NCBI GenBank assembly: GCA_964036045.1
Contig: OZ038385.1
Location: 57,569,919-57,633,918, forward strand
DNA: 64,000 nucleotides
Reading direction: 5' to 3'
From: Eutreptiella sp. 'Long Island Sound 2002'
Lineage: Eukaryota; Euglenozoa; Euglenophyceae; Eutreptiales; Eutreptiaceae
The position numbers and the translations under genes were made by a program. The notes beneath the pieces are model-generated. The model did no database searches. It was given only the letters and a program-made list of their open reading frames with translations, and was not told where the DNA came from. Shown one piece after another: positions 46,711 to 57,660 of the stretch. Within the stretch, counting starts at the first letter, position 1, and each line of letters begins with the position of its first letter.

Positions 46711-49099
46711 TGGCAGCCAAAATACTGATGGATGGGTGGAGTGCATTGATATTTCTGCTTGTTTGTATCATGTACCTCACACTGTGAGCATCTATGCATG
46801 TCAGCTTGTATCCAAAAGCCTTTGGCAACCAACAGGAAGCAAGTGACCTGCCATTAATTGTGCACCGAATGGGCCGATAAGTGTTTGGTCTGCGCTGGTG
46901 TCCATCCCCCCACCTGGGGGGGGGGGGGGGGGGGGGCGTCACTTGGCGACAACCGCCCCCCGGGGTGGGGGGAGACCATTGCTCCTTGGGGGGGGGGGGT
47001 TGGACAAGGGGGCAGGAGGGGTAATTTGATGGTTCCTTTTCTGGAGTCCATGAAGATCAATTTTTTTTGTGATTTGGGGCTTGGGGATGGTATGGTTGCT
47101 GTCCTGCTATCCAATTTCACCCCTTCTTGTCCTTTGGGGGTGGAGATTCGATAATCACCTGAAAACTAGCACATTCATGACGCAATGGTCACTGGTTGTG
47201 TATTCCCATGGCACGCGCAAACAACGCCCTTGTCGGTGTTGTTTACGTCAAATGAAGCACTTTTACTGATGCTCTCATAAGGGGTGGGAGGCGGGAAGGT
47301 GAGCCCTGGAGGAAATCGCGAGCCCCATTTGGTGCCACCAGTACATGGATTTTCGACACAGGACCAAAGTGGGTGCAACCCCCCCCCCCTTCCCTGCGAT
47401 TGATCATTGATCCCCCTTCCCTGCGAAGAACTGAAAAGGCAATGAAGGCCGTGTGAAGGCAGGCGCGGCTGGAGCAAAGTGGTAGGTCCACACCTGACCT
47501 TTGGAGGCCCCCCCTTCCCCTCTGAAAAGCTGCTGCTGAGTTGTCTAAGCATGGAAAACCAACAACTTACAATCCCATCTCCACAGCACATCCCCAAAGC
47601 TGTCATCAGGGAGATACTCTTCTCCTTTGTTTCCACTTGGCACAGCAGCCGGCAGAACCATGGCTGGCTGATGCCAGTTTACTGCAACCAACTGTGATTG
47701 AATCTGAAGTTGACAGTGGTGTGTGGGTACCTTGCCCCCGACAATGGTCAGAAGAACCTTTTGTGGGTTACAATATCTTGCACACTGGCGTGGCTGGGTG
47801 ACCCTTCCACGTTGGGCCCTGCCGTACCATACCTCTGAACTCCCCCGAAGGTCTAACGCATAAGTCAATGACTTTTATAGCTGTAGTTACAAACCACATT
47901 CCTCCCTGCATCCTTCTATTGCTGGCGCACTGCAGTGCCACAATTGTGGCACTGTGTGCAAGTGCTCACAGTGCATGCCACGGGTGTGCAGTGCATCCCA
48001 TGCACTCAGTGCCACCACACGCCATGTCACTGCCATCGAAACTGATCCCAATACTCGAAAAGTTGTGCTGAGCGCTTTCAGACTGTGTTTCTGTCGAAGT
48101 CCAAGAAAGCAAGAGCCTGTGGACCAGTTTCCTTCTAGTTGTGGCTAAAACTGGTGCCATCTTTTGGTTTTAGGTCCTCATTGAGGCTCAGAGTTTAGCT
48201 TTTGAGTTTCATTTTTGTACAAGGTAGCCTTGCATTAGGACTGGGGTCAGGCTAGGAGTTGTCAGACTCAAGGGCAATTTGGGATTGTCATGAAGAGGCA
48301 TGGAATTATGGAAGAAATCCCAATGATCATATGTGTATGTGTGTTTGTCCTCTTCAGAAATCTGATCCCACATTATGTGTGCATGTTTTTGTCCTTGTAA
48401 AAACTCTGGGCCACAGCATGTGGAACAGCATAGGATGAACAACCAATGGTGACTGGCAGCAATCTGATGGCGTTTGGCAGGTATCCTGGACGCCATTGCA
48501 TCGGAGGGTTCACCCTTCGGAACGCCCAGTATTTAGTTTTACTGGTCTTATATTCATCACAACACGACGACCCCCCAGGGGGTATGTGTTGTTTGATGAG
48601 AACGCGAAGTCAAAAGCTGTTTGGAGCACACAAACATACATGGATGTCCCCTGCAGATGGAATTTGAATCTCTCTCACTCTCTCTTCAAAGTTCATTTCT
48701 TGTCAGGCACAAACAAACTCACACACTCACACACGCACACACACACCATGGATGTAGGAATGTTGAACCTCGCAGTTTGAGCATGATTGGAATTGATACC
48801 CACCACTCTGGGGATCATGCTTGCATTGCAGCTCAGGCCTGACCCGCAGCTCAGGCCTGACCGGCACCCGAAGCTTGGAATCAGTGTGCTAGTTGCAGGC
48901 CTGCCAGCAAGGCCCCTGAACATGGAACTCATGGTTTCGCTGATGATTGGTAGGTGGTAGGAATGCTGGACCTTGCAGTTTGAGCTTTGATTGGATTATT
49001 TGGGTGTCACACACACAGTGGCCAGTGGCCAGTGGCCAGTGGGTGTGGGTCACAGGGCAGGAGATAAACGTGGTGAAGTCTATGGCCTTTTCTGTGCAG
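46711..49099. other. Unassigned, with G-runs and small tandem repeats
   Basis: Contains a G21 run (46916-46936), a G12 run (46988-46999), an ACAC-rich tract near 48,719-48,746, and an 18-bp tandem duplication (gcagctcaggcctgaccc type) near 48,830-48,865. An (agtggcc)n run lies near 49,018-49,040. No gene is supported. Confidence 0.5.
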
Positions 49100-49177
49100 C
49101 ACAAGGCAAAAGGACGGACCCAGAGCCTGGCGGTGGCGGTGGAGCTGACTGAGCAGCAGCTCTCGGTACACCATTAA
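49100..49177 (+). CDS. Candidate terminal exon, unknown protein
   Basis: Follows ccttttctgtgcag. Open frame HKAKGRTQSLAVAVELTEQQ ending in TAA. Too short for identification. Confidence 0.25.
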   Translation, partial: HKAKGRTQSLAVAVELTEQQLSVHH

Positions 49178-49340
49178 TTCCGACAACTCAGGGTAGGGGC
49201 CCGAATGCAACGGAGCACTAGCATGGCCCCTTCTGAAGCTGCGCATCCAAGAGGCGCAGACGGTGCCGCACAAGTCATGTTCCCTCCTGCTGGGTTTTGG
49301 GGGCAGGGTGAAGATAGCGGCAGGGTGATTACGGTAGCAG

Positions 49341-49374
49341 CGCTATATGGGCTGGAGCGCTATATGGGCTGGAG
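49341..49374. repeat. Two tandem 17-bp repeats
   Basis: gcgctatatgggctgga occurs twice in succession. Confidence 0.95.
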
Positions 49375-49457
49375 CTGTCAGACCTATAGCAACAGTCAGT
49401 GGCGGCGCTGGTCCGCGGAGTCCATAGTTACCTTACACCCCCCCTTGTACTACCCAG

Positions 49458-50371
49458 CCCCCCCCCCCCACTTGCAATTGATGAGCAGGAGGAACGTGCA
49501 GCTAAACAGCTAAAGCGACACACACGCAAGAAAGAGCTGGCACTCAAAGCGGTCACAGAAATCTCGAACTATGAGTCGGAAGGTTACACCATGGTTTACA
49601 CAGATGGTTCAGCTGAGTGGGTACACAGCGTTGGATGGGTGGGGGGAGGGGGCTGTCACAGCCCCGGATGGGAACGCTCCTCCTACCTTCCCCCACATTA
49701 ACGACAGACGGTAAATAGAGCGGAGCTGCAAGCTGTAATCACCACTCTTGAACATTTTAGTCATATGGAAATCAAGTTGGTGACTGCCACGGACTCCTCG
49801 TATGTCTATTCTGGGGTGCAGGGCAGTGCATTAAAGTGGAGAGCCAACTCTTGGGTCACAGCCTGAGGGCCAGTCACGAATGTGGACATGTGGATTCGTC
49901 TCATGATTCTGATTGAGCAGTTCAAAGCTCACTTAGCTTGGATCAAGGTCCCTAGCCACATGGGACTGCAGGGTAATGAGAGAGCGGACTTCTTTGCAGA
50001 GTCAGGCCGCAAAATGTCACCGCTGTACAGGACGGCCCGAAATCCAGCCCCCCCCCCCCCCCCCCACGCACACCGCTGATGACCCCCCAGTACAAATGAG
50101 TGTCAGCCCGGATGACTTTGTCCACACGACAGTTGAGGTGCAATTCCTGTGCACCACCGATGTAGGCACGCCAATGATACTGTGTTCCCACGATGGACAG
50201 AATGAATTGGCTGTAGGTATTGATCTGGTGTGCAGGCTGTTTGAGTATGACTCCGAGGTAGAGTCCGAGGATGTCATGGAAGCGGACTCGCTAATCCCCT
50301 CCCTTGTGTCCTCTCTTGCCTCCCCCCAACAAAACGAGTCTGCAGAACTCTCTTTCTCTGATGGGCCTACA
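49458..50371 (+). pseudogene. LINE 3' fragment (RNase H and acidic tail), interrupted
   Basis: Begins at a C12 run (49458-49469). One frame carries an RNase H like those of the LINEs at 40 and 53 kb: MVYTDGSAEW, VNRAELQAV, TATDSSYVYSG and WIKVPSHMGLQGNERAD. It is broken by TAA near 49,700 and by TGA near 49,864 at a position where the sister copy has Arg. A C18 run (50048-50065) then shifts the frame into an acidic tail (EYDSEVESEDVMEADS, SSLASPQQNESAELSFSDGP). The fragment is split at 50371 by a Harbinger-like element and resumes at 51217. Confidence 0.8.
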
Positions 50372-50419
50372 GGGGGAACGTTAGCGCGCCAGGCGCGCGC
50401 CGGGCATCTTTTGTGACCC

Positions 50420-50731
50420 GTGCCCTACCGGTGGACTGTTGCCGTTGATATGTTGGGCAACATTATATGGATTTGCCCCTTGGCCCCCGGGACATCAGCA
50501 GATGTTTTGATTTGGGATGGGTATGGACCTTCTCGTACCCGAGGTGATTTCTTTGATTTCGAAGTTGGGGGCCATGATGGTGCTTATAAGGGCCGGATTC
50601 ACGTCATTGTGCCATTCATTGGAAGAAAGAATGGCACTTTGACAGCCCGCCAACAATGTTGCAATGACGTGCACGGGTGGTATAGGGCACGCATTGAGCA
50701 GCTGTTTGCTCGGTTGTGGCACGCAAGATGA
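50420..50731 (+). pseudogene. DDE transposase C-terminal fragment (PIF/Harbinger-like)
   Basis: The frame reads VDMLGNIIWICPLAPGTSAD, FFDFEVGGHDGAYKGRI, then LTARQQCCNDVHGWYRARIE and QLFARLW. The GHDGAYKG motif and the RARIEQLFARLW helix have the look of the second Asp and the Glu helix of HARBI1/DDE_Tnp_4 transposases. The family call is inference from those motifs and from the 3-bp target duplication. After the TGA at 50729 a zinc-type Cys/His tail can be read across frames (CVLCCQNAP, CDECKEHYCTECFDTHTC), to about 50,850. Confidence 0.55.
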
Positions 50732-50874
50732 GGCAGAGGATGAGGCAGAAGTGTGTGTGTTGTGTTGCCAGAACGCTCCACCGTCGCAGTTTGTGATGAG
50801 TGTAAGGAGCACTATTGTACTGAATGTTTTGACACCCACACTTGTGGGACCAATGTTATGATGGAGCTCTATTG

Positions 50875-50998
50875 TTCGCGATACCTCAATAACGCCTGTC
50901 GCTTCTACTGGAGATCGATGCGGGCGTGCTATCCTATTCGCGATACCTCAATAACGCCTGTCGCTTCTACTGGAGATCGATGCGGTTGTGCTATCCTA
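50875..50998. repeat. Two tandem 62-bp repeats inside Harbinger-like element 1
   Basis: The unit beginning ttcgcgatacctcaataacg repeats with a 62-bp period and two or three differences. Confidence 0.93.
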
Positions 50999-51216
50999 AC
51001 CCCCCATTCTCCCAACTTGCTAAGGTGTTGACCCAGATCGCCCTTAAAGGAGCGAGAGTGGTACTGTGTACCCCAGTTTGCAACTTTCTTGAGCTGGGGC
51101 AGTTTGGGACACCTAATTCTAAGGGCGTTTCCAAGGGGTGTGCTTGGGGGCTCTTCGGGGAGAACATAGTCTAAAAGTAGCGCGCCGGGCGCGCGCCGGG
51201 CAAACATTCCCCCACA

Positions 51217-51290
51217 GACCTAGAATTCTAGACAAATGTAAGTTCCACCCGGAAAAGACGGCCGCGCGGTCCAAGATAGCCAAGGGGCGC
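51217..51290 (+). pseudogene. LINE fragment resumed after the Harbinger-like insertion
   Basis: Reads FxTNVSSTRKRRPRGPR, where x is a TAG. This resembles the FSTDVSDTRRQRKKRR stretch of the small basic ORF of the LINE at 57.5 kb. Together with the target duplication it shows that element 1 landed in this LINE copy. Confidence 0.6.
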
Positions 51291-51487
51291 GATTGGCAAT
51301 GTACCTTTTTCCAGATGGGGGCTTACCCAAGGGGCTAACCGTGCGGTATTGCAAATAATCATTGCAGTGTAGTCGGTCGTGCACCACTCTTCCATTCCGC
51401 ATAGGGTGGTTCAAACCCTGGGGAGGGTTGGAACCACCGAATGTCCCGGGACCTCGGGGATGTTTAGTTTTGACTTGTCTAGGTTAA

Positions 51488-51610
51488 GGTGCGAGCATAC
51501 CTGAAAGTGCACGGGGGCCCGCAGTGCGCTTCGTCTTCGCGGGCCGTCGCGAACCGTGGAGGCGACGGCGCCGGCCAGCTCATGAAGAGCTGCTGCTCTT
51601 GGTGTGGCCA
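51488..51610 (+). mobile_element. SINE-like copy A
   Basis: Shares with copy B the segment gcatacctgaaagtgcacgg and, further on, ggcgacggcgccggc followed by cagctc. A and B boxes are eroded in this copy. It lies about 185 bp upstream of copy B in the same orientation. Confidence 0.5.
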
Positions 51611-51670
51611 CGACTCTGAACACTAATACTAGCGGTGTAGAATTCACAGTACAGAGTGGTGGGTATGAAA

Positions 51671-51805
51671 TAGGTTACTTAACCACATCGGTAGCGTAGC
51701 ATACTGGAAGTGCACGGGGGCTTCGTTCCGGAGGGCGTAGGTTCGATGCCCAGTGGCGTGTAGACGATGGCGCCGGCAGCTCTTCTTTTTCTTATCTATT
51801 TTTTT
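51671..51805 (+). mobile_element. SINE-like copy B, tRNA-derived
   Basis: An A-box-like tagcgtagcatactgg (51692) and a perfect B-box ggttcgatgcc (51740-51750) are spaced as in a tRNA. A T-rich end (ctatttttttt) shortly after could terminate RNA polymerase III. The acceptor and T stems do not pair properly, so it is a tRNA-derived repeat and not a working tRNA. Confidence 0.6.
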
Positions 51806-52436
51806 TCTTGGCACCTTCATGGTGCTCACGGCACAGGAATGCCTGCCTAGGTCGAACTTGGTATGTTAACAGAGTTGTACCTCCCTTCCCCTCCTCTCAT
51901 CTCCCCCCTCCAGCACCAGTTAACCTATTGACCTTTGGCCGATTGGGTGCCAGCCTCAGAGCAGGGTCCTCAGGTGAAGCTATGGCTGCCTCAGTATTGT
52001 GGAATGTAGGCTAGAGGTCTTGGCCGACAAAATAAGGCTAAGCAGGGAACCAGTCAAAGAAGGTTGGCAAGCCTGTACATACATCAAGCCCGTCGGTGGA
52101 CAATGTGTGGATGGGAGTGCCGAACATTGCTGCATATGCATACCAGGTCATGCATGTGTGGAGCGCTTTAATGACCTGTTGCGGCCCACTTGCAATACCC
52201 CCCACCCCACGGGGGAGGGGGGGGGGGGGCATCTCTTTGACATTTTTTTTGGAAACGGCTGGTTGTACTGTGCTCTCCTATTCTTTGTGCTCTCCTGTTC
52301 TTTCTTTGCAAGTGTCCTCTGTCAGAGTTGATTTCTCGTATCATTTAGTTTCGGAGTTGTAAAAAGAAGTTTCACACAGTGCCTGTGGAAAGGGCATATG
52401 CACAGAAGTGACATCATGTTTCAATGTGATTCACAC
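51806..52436. other. Unassigned
   Basis: A pyrimidine-rich segment ending cctccag near 51,913 precedes a short open frame (PVNLLTFGRLGASLRAG) that might be an exon. A G-rich run occurs near 52,215. No other features seen. Confidence 0.3.
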
Positions 52437-52439
52437 TAC

Positions 52440-52822
52440 GGGGGAGCCTTAAGCGCACTGCGCGCGCAGTGCAACTATTTGGGCGTCTGGCCGTACTAGA
52501 GACCCATACTTTGTGATACTAGGGGCCCCTAGGGGCATCATGGTGACCCGTAGCGTAGGTTTTGACTTGTGATTTTGTCCCCCTTTGTTGGGCACCCCCG
52601 AGAATGCAAGGGTGACGTAGCATTTCCGCCCTCTTTTGGCCCCCAACCTTCCGGTGCTATTGAGGAAACCGTGAAGGGAAGGTGGTTTGCAACTTTCTTG
52701 AGCTAGGGCAGTTTGGGTCACCTAATTCTAAGGGCGTTTCCAAGGGGTGTGCTTGGGGGCTCTTTGGGGGGAACATAGTCTAAAAGTAGCGCGCAGTGCG
52801 CGCGCAGTGCAAAAATTTCCCC
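52440..52822. mobile_element. Harbinger-like element 2, non-autonomous
   Basis: 383 bp. Left end gggggagccttaagcgcact; right end ...gcgcgcagtgcaaaaatttcccc. TAC flanks both sides (52437-52439 and 52823-52825). The left about 150 bp matches element 3 (ggcgtctggccgtactagag onward) and the right about 125 bp matches elements 1 and 3. No coding sequence. Confidence 0.88.
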
Positions 52823-52879
52823 TACCGGTGTTGTACATCCATAGGTGCATTTTTGAAGTATTACAGTTTGGTGGTGCAA

Positions 52880-52894
52880 CCCCCCCCCCCCCCC
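52880..52894. repeat. C15 run at the 5' edge of the LINE
   Basis: Immediately precedes the first recognisable LINE codons. Equivalent C-runs precede the LINE fragments at 40,089 and 49,458. Confidence 0.95.
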
Positions 52895-52897
52895 GCC

Positions 52898-55800
52898 ATG
52901 AGAAAGCGTAAGCAAAAGCGCATAGTGGCCCTAGGGTCACTGCTGCGGTCCCTGGAGGTGGACTTCTTCGCCATCCAAGAACCTCACGTCGTCACGGTGG
53001 AGGATCGTCAAGCGGGCATGCAGTGCTTGTCAAAGTACGGGTATGGCCTGGACGGACCACTTCATGAAGAAGGAAGGGGAGGAGTGGCACTGGCGTGGAA
53101 AACATCCAAGTGGACACTGCAATCAATGAAGTTCTTGTCTCCCAGGGCGTTGAAAGCCTCGCTGTCGAGTGGTCCGCTGGAGATCACCATAGTTGTGGTC
53201 CACTTCCACCACAAGCACACGCGTCGACAGTCGCAATGGAAAGACATCGCCAAGGAGTTACATGGACCAAACCTGATTTTATGTGCTGATCACAATAGTT
53301 TAGTTGTAAAACACAGGGACGCCTTTGCGCCCCCAGAGTTTGAGCATGACACGTCTTTACGTGCCAGAGACCAGGAGGTAACGACCTTGGCGAAAGCGGG
53401 TCTGCAGGATGTTTGGGTGGATATTCACTGTCCAACCCTGACGGACATCAAGGACAAGGAAGCATCGTGTCCGACGGGCTTCACATACGGCTACCCCCGA
53501 GAAGGAGAGCGACTCGACCCGCCGAGGCTACGCCGTATTGCCCGCATCCACACAACATCTGAATTGCTGAGCCTGGCGACCAGCGTGTACCCCATGTTTG
53601 CTGCCAACTCAGACCACAAGGCGATCCTGGCTGAATTCACACCCCCGTCTTTCGACACAGAGGACACGGTCCCCAGATTATACTGCCAAGAGACCATCCT
53701 TCACGACCCGGAGGCAATGGAAGATCTGGAGACATCTCTCAAGTCTATCAAGTTAACAGGGGATCAATGGTGGGAAGAGGCGCTGGGCTGCATCCAAAAG
53801 AAGGCGATCAACCATCAAAGGGAGCATAAAAACAAAAAGCAGTCGGTAGAACTACAGGCCCCGCGGTTCCTGCGTGGATCCACGAGAGACTCTGTCGCAC
53901 CAGCGGTCTACCAATTTCTATCATCACTGGGGATCGCAGCAACAGATGCAGCAACAGCCTACACCCTCCTGGTGGGGGTGTATGAAAAGGCTCAGCGTGA
54001 CAGAACGGGCATGGAAACACTGTCCAAGCTCAAGGGGGTGATCACGACCGGGGAAACCTCAGGAGATCCGAGAACGCAAAGGAAAGAATTGTATCGGTTA
54101 ATGCGGGAGTTGCAGGAGCGAAAGAAACTTCAACAACTGGTATCCAGGACAGGCTCGGCGATACGGGGGGCAAAGGCGGTGGCAAAAGAGTTGGTGGACC
54201 ATTGGGACAAAGTGTCCACACCGACGGGATCCACCGAAGAAGATTGTGTGGCCTATCTGAAGTCGTTAGGAGTGGAACAGCGGCTGCGCAAGGCAGGTCG
54301 ACTTCTTTTCAAGCAACTATCCCTGGACATTGTTCATGAAGGCCTTAAGAGGCTGAACAGCAACAGCTCCCCTGGATTGGATGGTTTCTCGGCAAAATTC
54401 TTCAAGAGGTTCTCGGACATCTTCGAACCGCAAATGTATGACTCAATGAAACGTTTCCTCGAAGTGGGCAAAATGCCGGAGACATGGACCTCGGGAGTGG
54501 TGACAATGATCCCCAAGACGAAGGCGATGCAAACACCAGATTCGCTCCGACCAATTGCACTGCAAACTACAAGGCAGAAGTGGCTCACCAACATCCTCCT
54601 GATCCAGTTAGAGGATGTACTTCTCCACTGTATCCCGTCACAGCAAACAGGTTTCCTTCGACACAGAAGCATACTCCAGCATGTCTATGGGTCACGGGCA
54701 CTCTGGGATGGCCTAAGTGGAGGAGCGGCGTTATCAGTGGACTTCAGAAATGCCTTCCCCACGATGTCTCACGAGATGGTGTCGGCAGCTCTGGGTCTAA
54801 TGTGCATACCATTCTTGTATATCCGTCTGATTCTACACCTTTTGTGAGCTCCGTATCTATACTCCGTTGGAAAAGGATACGTCCTAGGCGTATACCACCA
54901 CCCGAGGGCAGGCACACGCCAGGGGGATCCACTCTCCCCGGCGCTGTTCTCCCTGGTGGCATCCTTCGTGATTTTCCCACTACAAGACCTGGGTCCAGTA
55001 CTGACTGTCATGATGTATGCAGATGACCTCATCATTTTCTTTGATGGAAGAGCCAACCCACAGCTGTTGAAAAGGGTATGGGAAGTGGTTTCACGTTTCG
55101 GACAGTTTTCGGGGTTGAAGGTCAACCTGAACAAAACGGCAGCGATAGTTCGCAACTGTGGGGGAATGGAGTGGGCGAGGTGCTTTCGGGACATTGGAGT
55201 GGATGTCAAAAACTTCGTCAAGTATCTGGGTGTACGCTTGGGGAATATTCGGCACCAACAAGACGACCCAGGATGGGGGATGACGATAGAGCAGGCCTTC
55301 GCACCAGCACTGCAAGAGGCCTTCCGTCGCGCAAGGGTGGTATCCACGTTGCAACTGTCCATGAACGAACGAGCATTCATGCTGACATCATGGATTCTGC
55401 CGGTCGTGGCATGGGTATCCAAGGCATATTACGCCCCAGTCTCGGTGATCAGACAACTGAAGTTGGTGTATCACGTGACTATGGGTACCAACAGCTGGGG
55501 AATCACCTTACCAATCCTCTCACGACCAAGAACGCAAGGGGGACTGGCACTACCAGAACCAGAACTGTTTCTTATGCACCAGGCGGCGGCTCCGTTCGTC
55601 AGCCTGTTGGGAGAGCCTCACAAATTCCCTGACAAGGCAGTGGAGACCTTCTATGCATGGGCAACAGCCATAGGGTTCACACCATCCAAGGACAACCTTC
55701 CATATATTCAACTGGGCATGGTCCGAACGGCAGATCTCACATTTCTGGGATGGTCGGCGAAGGCACACTCCAACATTCAGCGAGTGGCCCCGCAGGTGGC

Positions 55801-57514
55801 CCCCCCGGCAAACCGGGACCGCCTGCCGTTGTGGCACTCTGTGTATTTCCGAAATGAGTTCCGCTGCTCCTACTACAACACGAAATTGATCCGGCAGGGG
55901 GTGCTGACGTGGGGTCAATTCCAAAGCTTGGAGGACGCAAGATTGTTCAATGCACTGCCTCGGACATGGAAAGGGGTCTACAATCATGGCGGCCGACTCC
56001 TCAACAAAGTCATGTCACAAGGGGGGTTTGATACCCCCGCAGTCCATACCCAAAACTGGACCAGGGCATGGCTGCTCCAGTTCTACGCCTCTCAGCCAAG
56101 GGTCCGCGACCCGCAAACACCGGAGGTATGGGAACAGCTGGCACAGGCACAGCTACCACCGAGGGCTCAAGACTTTGCGCGAAAGGCGCTGTGGCACAAA
56201 CTGACCGTACATGCAAGAGTCTACAAGAGGTCAGGCACTGACAAGTGCCCGGTTTGCTCACAAAAGGAGACGATCAAACACGCGATGGTCGAATGCCCCA
56301 TGTTCAAAGCAGCAGCGGCGGTTATACAGCACTACTATGGCCAGGTGACAACTGATAACGGGACATCCACAGTTCGAGATATGATGGAGTCCGACGACCA
56401 AGAATGGTTGCTGAAAACGAACCAAGGCTGGGCGATGTGGTCAGCAAGAAGTGCCCACTGGCAATATCGATGCGAAGTCAAGGCAGGAGCGTCGCCGGTG
56501 TTCGCGTCATACCTTACAACATGGCTAAGGGAGCTATGTGAGTGGGTGGGATTTTACACAGGGGAGCACAGGGAACAATGGAAAGGATTTCAAAAATCAC
56601 TGGAACAACTTCGAGACACCGGAGTGCAGCCACGACAAGGGGAAGTGCAAGTACATGGGGGACTGAATGCGTGGTGGCAAACACACACGGAATGCTTCAC
56701 CCAAGAAAAATCAGCCGACAATCAAAGTTGGCAAAGGGCAACGGAGTCACGCCCGAAGCGCCCGAGGCAGGCAGGCCCGGGAGTGCTACAAGGAGTGCAA
56801 GAACTGATTGCAGAACTGGTGGAGAAGGGCTACAGGATAGTGTACACTGATGGATCGTCGAAGCGACTGGGCCACAAGGACATGCGCAGGGCTGGGGGAT
56901 TTGGCGTGTTCGCGGCGGAAGACGACCAAGGACCAGAGGTGCGCTTCTGTGGCTACGTACCAACACATTACAGGCAAACAAACAACGGAGCAGAGCTTTG
57001 GGCAGCCGTGGAAGCCTTACAGGGTTTCTGGGTGCCAAAACTGGCAATCCTCACCGACTCACAATACGTGCAGCTGGGAGCGACTGGCAGGGCCCAACAC
57101 TGGAAGTCAAAGGGATGGACAACCACATCTGGAAAACTGCAAGTCCACGTCCCAGTCTGGGAAATGCTGCTCCAGGAAATGGCGACGCCGGGAAGAGAAG
57201 TCAGGTGGGAACATGTCCTAGCACATGTCAACGTGCAGGGAAATGAGATGGCGAATGGATTGGCCATGGAGGGCATGTGTTCAAGCCCACTGTGGTCACA
57301 GCATGTTGCACCAAAATCATCATCTGGGTCAGAGTCCACGGTAGGTTTGAGGGGAGGGTCGGGATCAGAGTCAGAGGGCACAAGGGCACTCTGGTCATCC
57401 CTGGGTATGGTACCCATGGACAGTGATGAACTGACAGGGGAAGCATCCGGGGAGCCAGAGCGCCACGTGAGATGGGACCGTACTCCTCAAGCAATACAGA
57501 AAGTGAGGAAATGA
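52898..57514 (+). pseudogene. LINE pol: endonuclease, reverse transcriptase, zinc knuckle, RNase H
   Basis: One frame of 1,538 codons interrupted only by TGA at 54845-54847 (codon 650). The N-terminal endonuclease has FFAIQEPH, ILCADHN and NSDHKAI, but lacks the first strand usual for the family, and has Ala (53540) where RRIDRI-type motifs carry the catalytic Asp. RT motifs: PGLDGF, MIPKTKAM, QTGFLRHRSI, SVDFRNAF (Asp 54740), TRQGDPLSPALFS, and YADDLIIF (55016). A zinc motif CPVCSQKETIKHAMVECP is near codon 1116. RNase H follows with VYTDGSSK, NGAELWAAV, LTDSQYVQLG and NVQGNEMANGLA, where Asn replaces the usual last Asp. A Ser/Glu-rich tail ends at TGA 57512. Such proteins nick the target and reverse-transcribe LINE RNA. 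This copy is probably inactive. Confidence 0.93.
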
Positions 57515-57660
57515 GAACAGGACACACACACCAGGGAGTGCTGTCGAGTGCACTGTCAGCAGCAGACACACTGTCCTTCAGCACAGATGTGAGTGACACC
57601 AGGCGACAGCGCAAGAAGCGAAGGCTCAGGAAACGCAGGAACCCAGGACAGGGTCGATAA
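57511..57660 (+). CDS. Small basic ORF coupled to LINE pol
   Basis: A 49-codon ORF whose ATG overlaps the pol stop as ATGA. It ends with the strongly basic RRQRKKRRLRKRR, suitable for nucleic-acid binding or nuclear entry. Related fragments follow the LINE copies at 41,343 and 51,217, which supports it being a real part of the element. Overlapping stop/start codons are a known route for termination-reinitiation of downstream ORFs in some LINEs; its use here is inferred. Confidence 0.55.
   Translation: MRTGHTHQGVLSSALSAADTLSFSTDVSDTRRQRKKRRLRKRRNPGQGR

Larger units (their letters stand above)
50372..51213. mobile_element. Harbinger-like element 1, with transposase remnant
   Basis: 842 bp. 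Ends are gggggaacgttagcgcgcc on the left and, reading inward from the right, gggggaatgtttgcccgg. ACA flanks both sides (50369-50371 and 51214-51216), a 3-bp target duplication. Inside are the C-terminal part of a DDE-type transposase and a Cys/His-rich tail. The right subterminal region (tttgcaactttcttgagctg onward) is shared with elements 2 and 3. The transposase N-terminal part is missing, so the copy is internally deleted. Confidence 0.85.

Noticed and set aside
51401-51420. Possible second Pol III B box (ggttcaaaccc)
   Set aside because: It sits in a simple agggt...accct stem without an A box at tRNA distance, and has no match to the SINE-like copies nearby.
54769-55422. 217-codon minus-strand ORF across the LINE RT
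   Set aside because: It lies opposite clear RT motifs (TRQGDPLSPALFS, YADDLIIF), so it is a shadow frame.
52898-57514. Nuclear-wide recoding of TGA as a sense codon to explain the LINE stop
   Set aside because: Only one TGA occurs in 1,538 codons and the ORF itself ends in TGA with an overlapping start codon, so a single CGA-to-TGA mutation is simpler.
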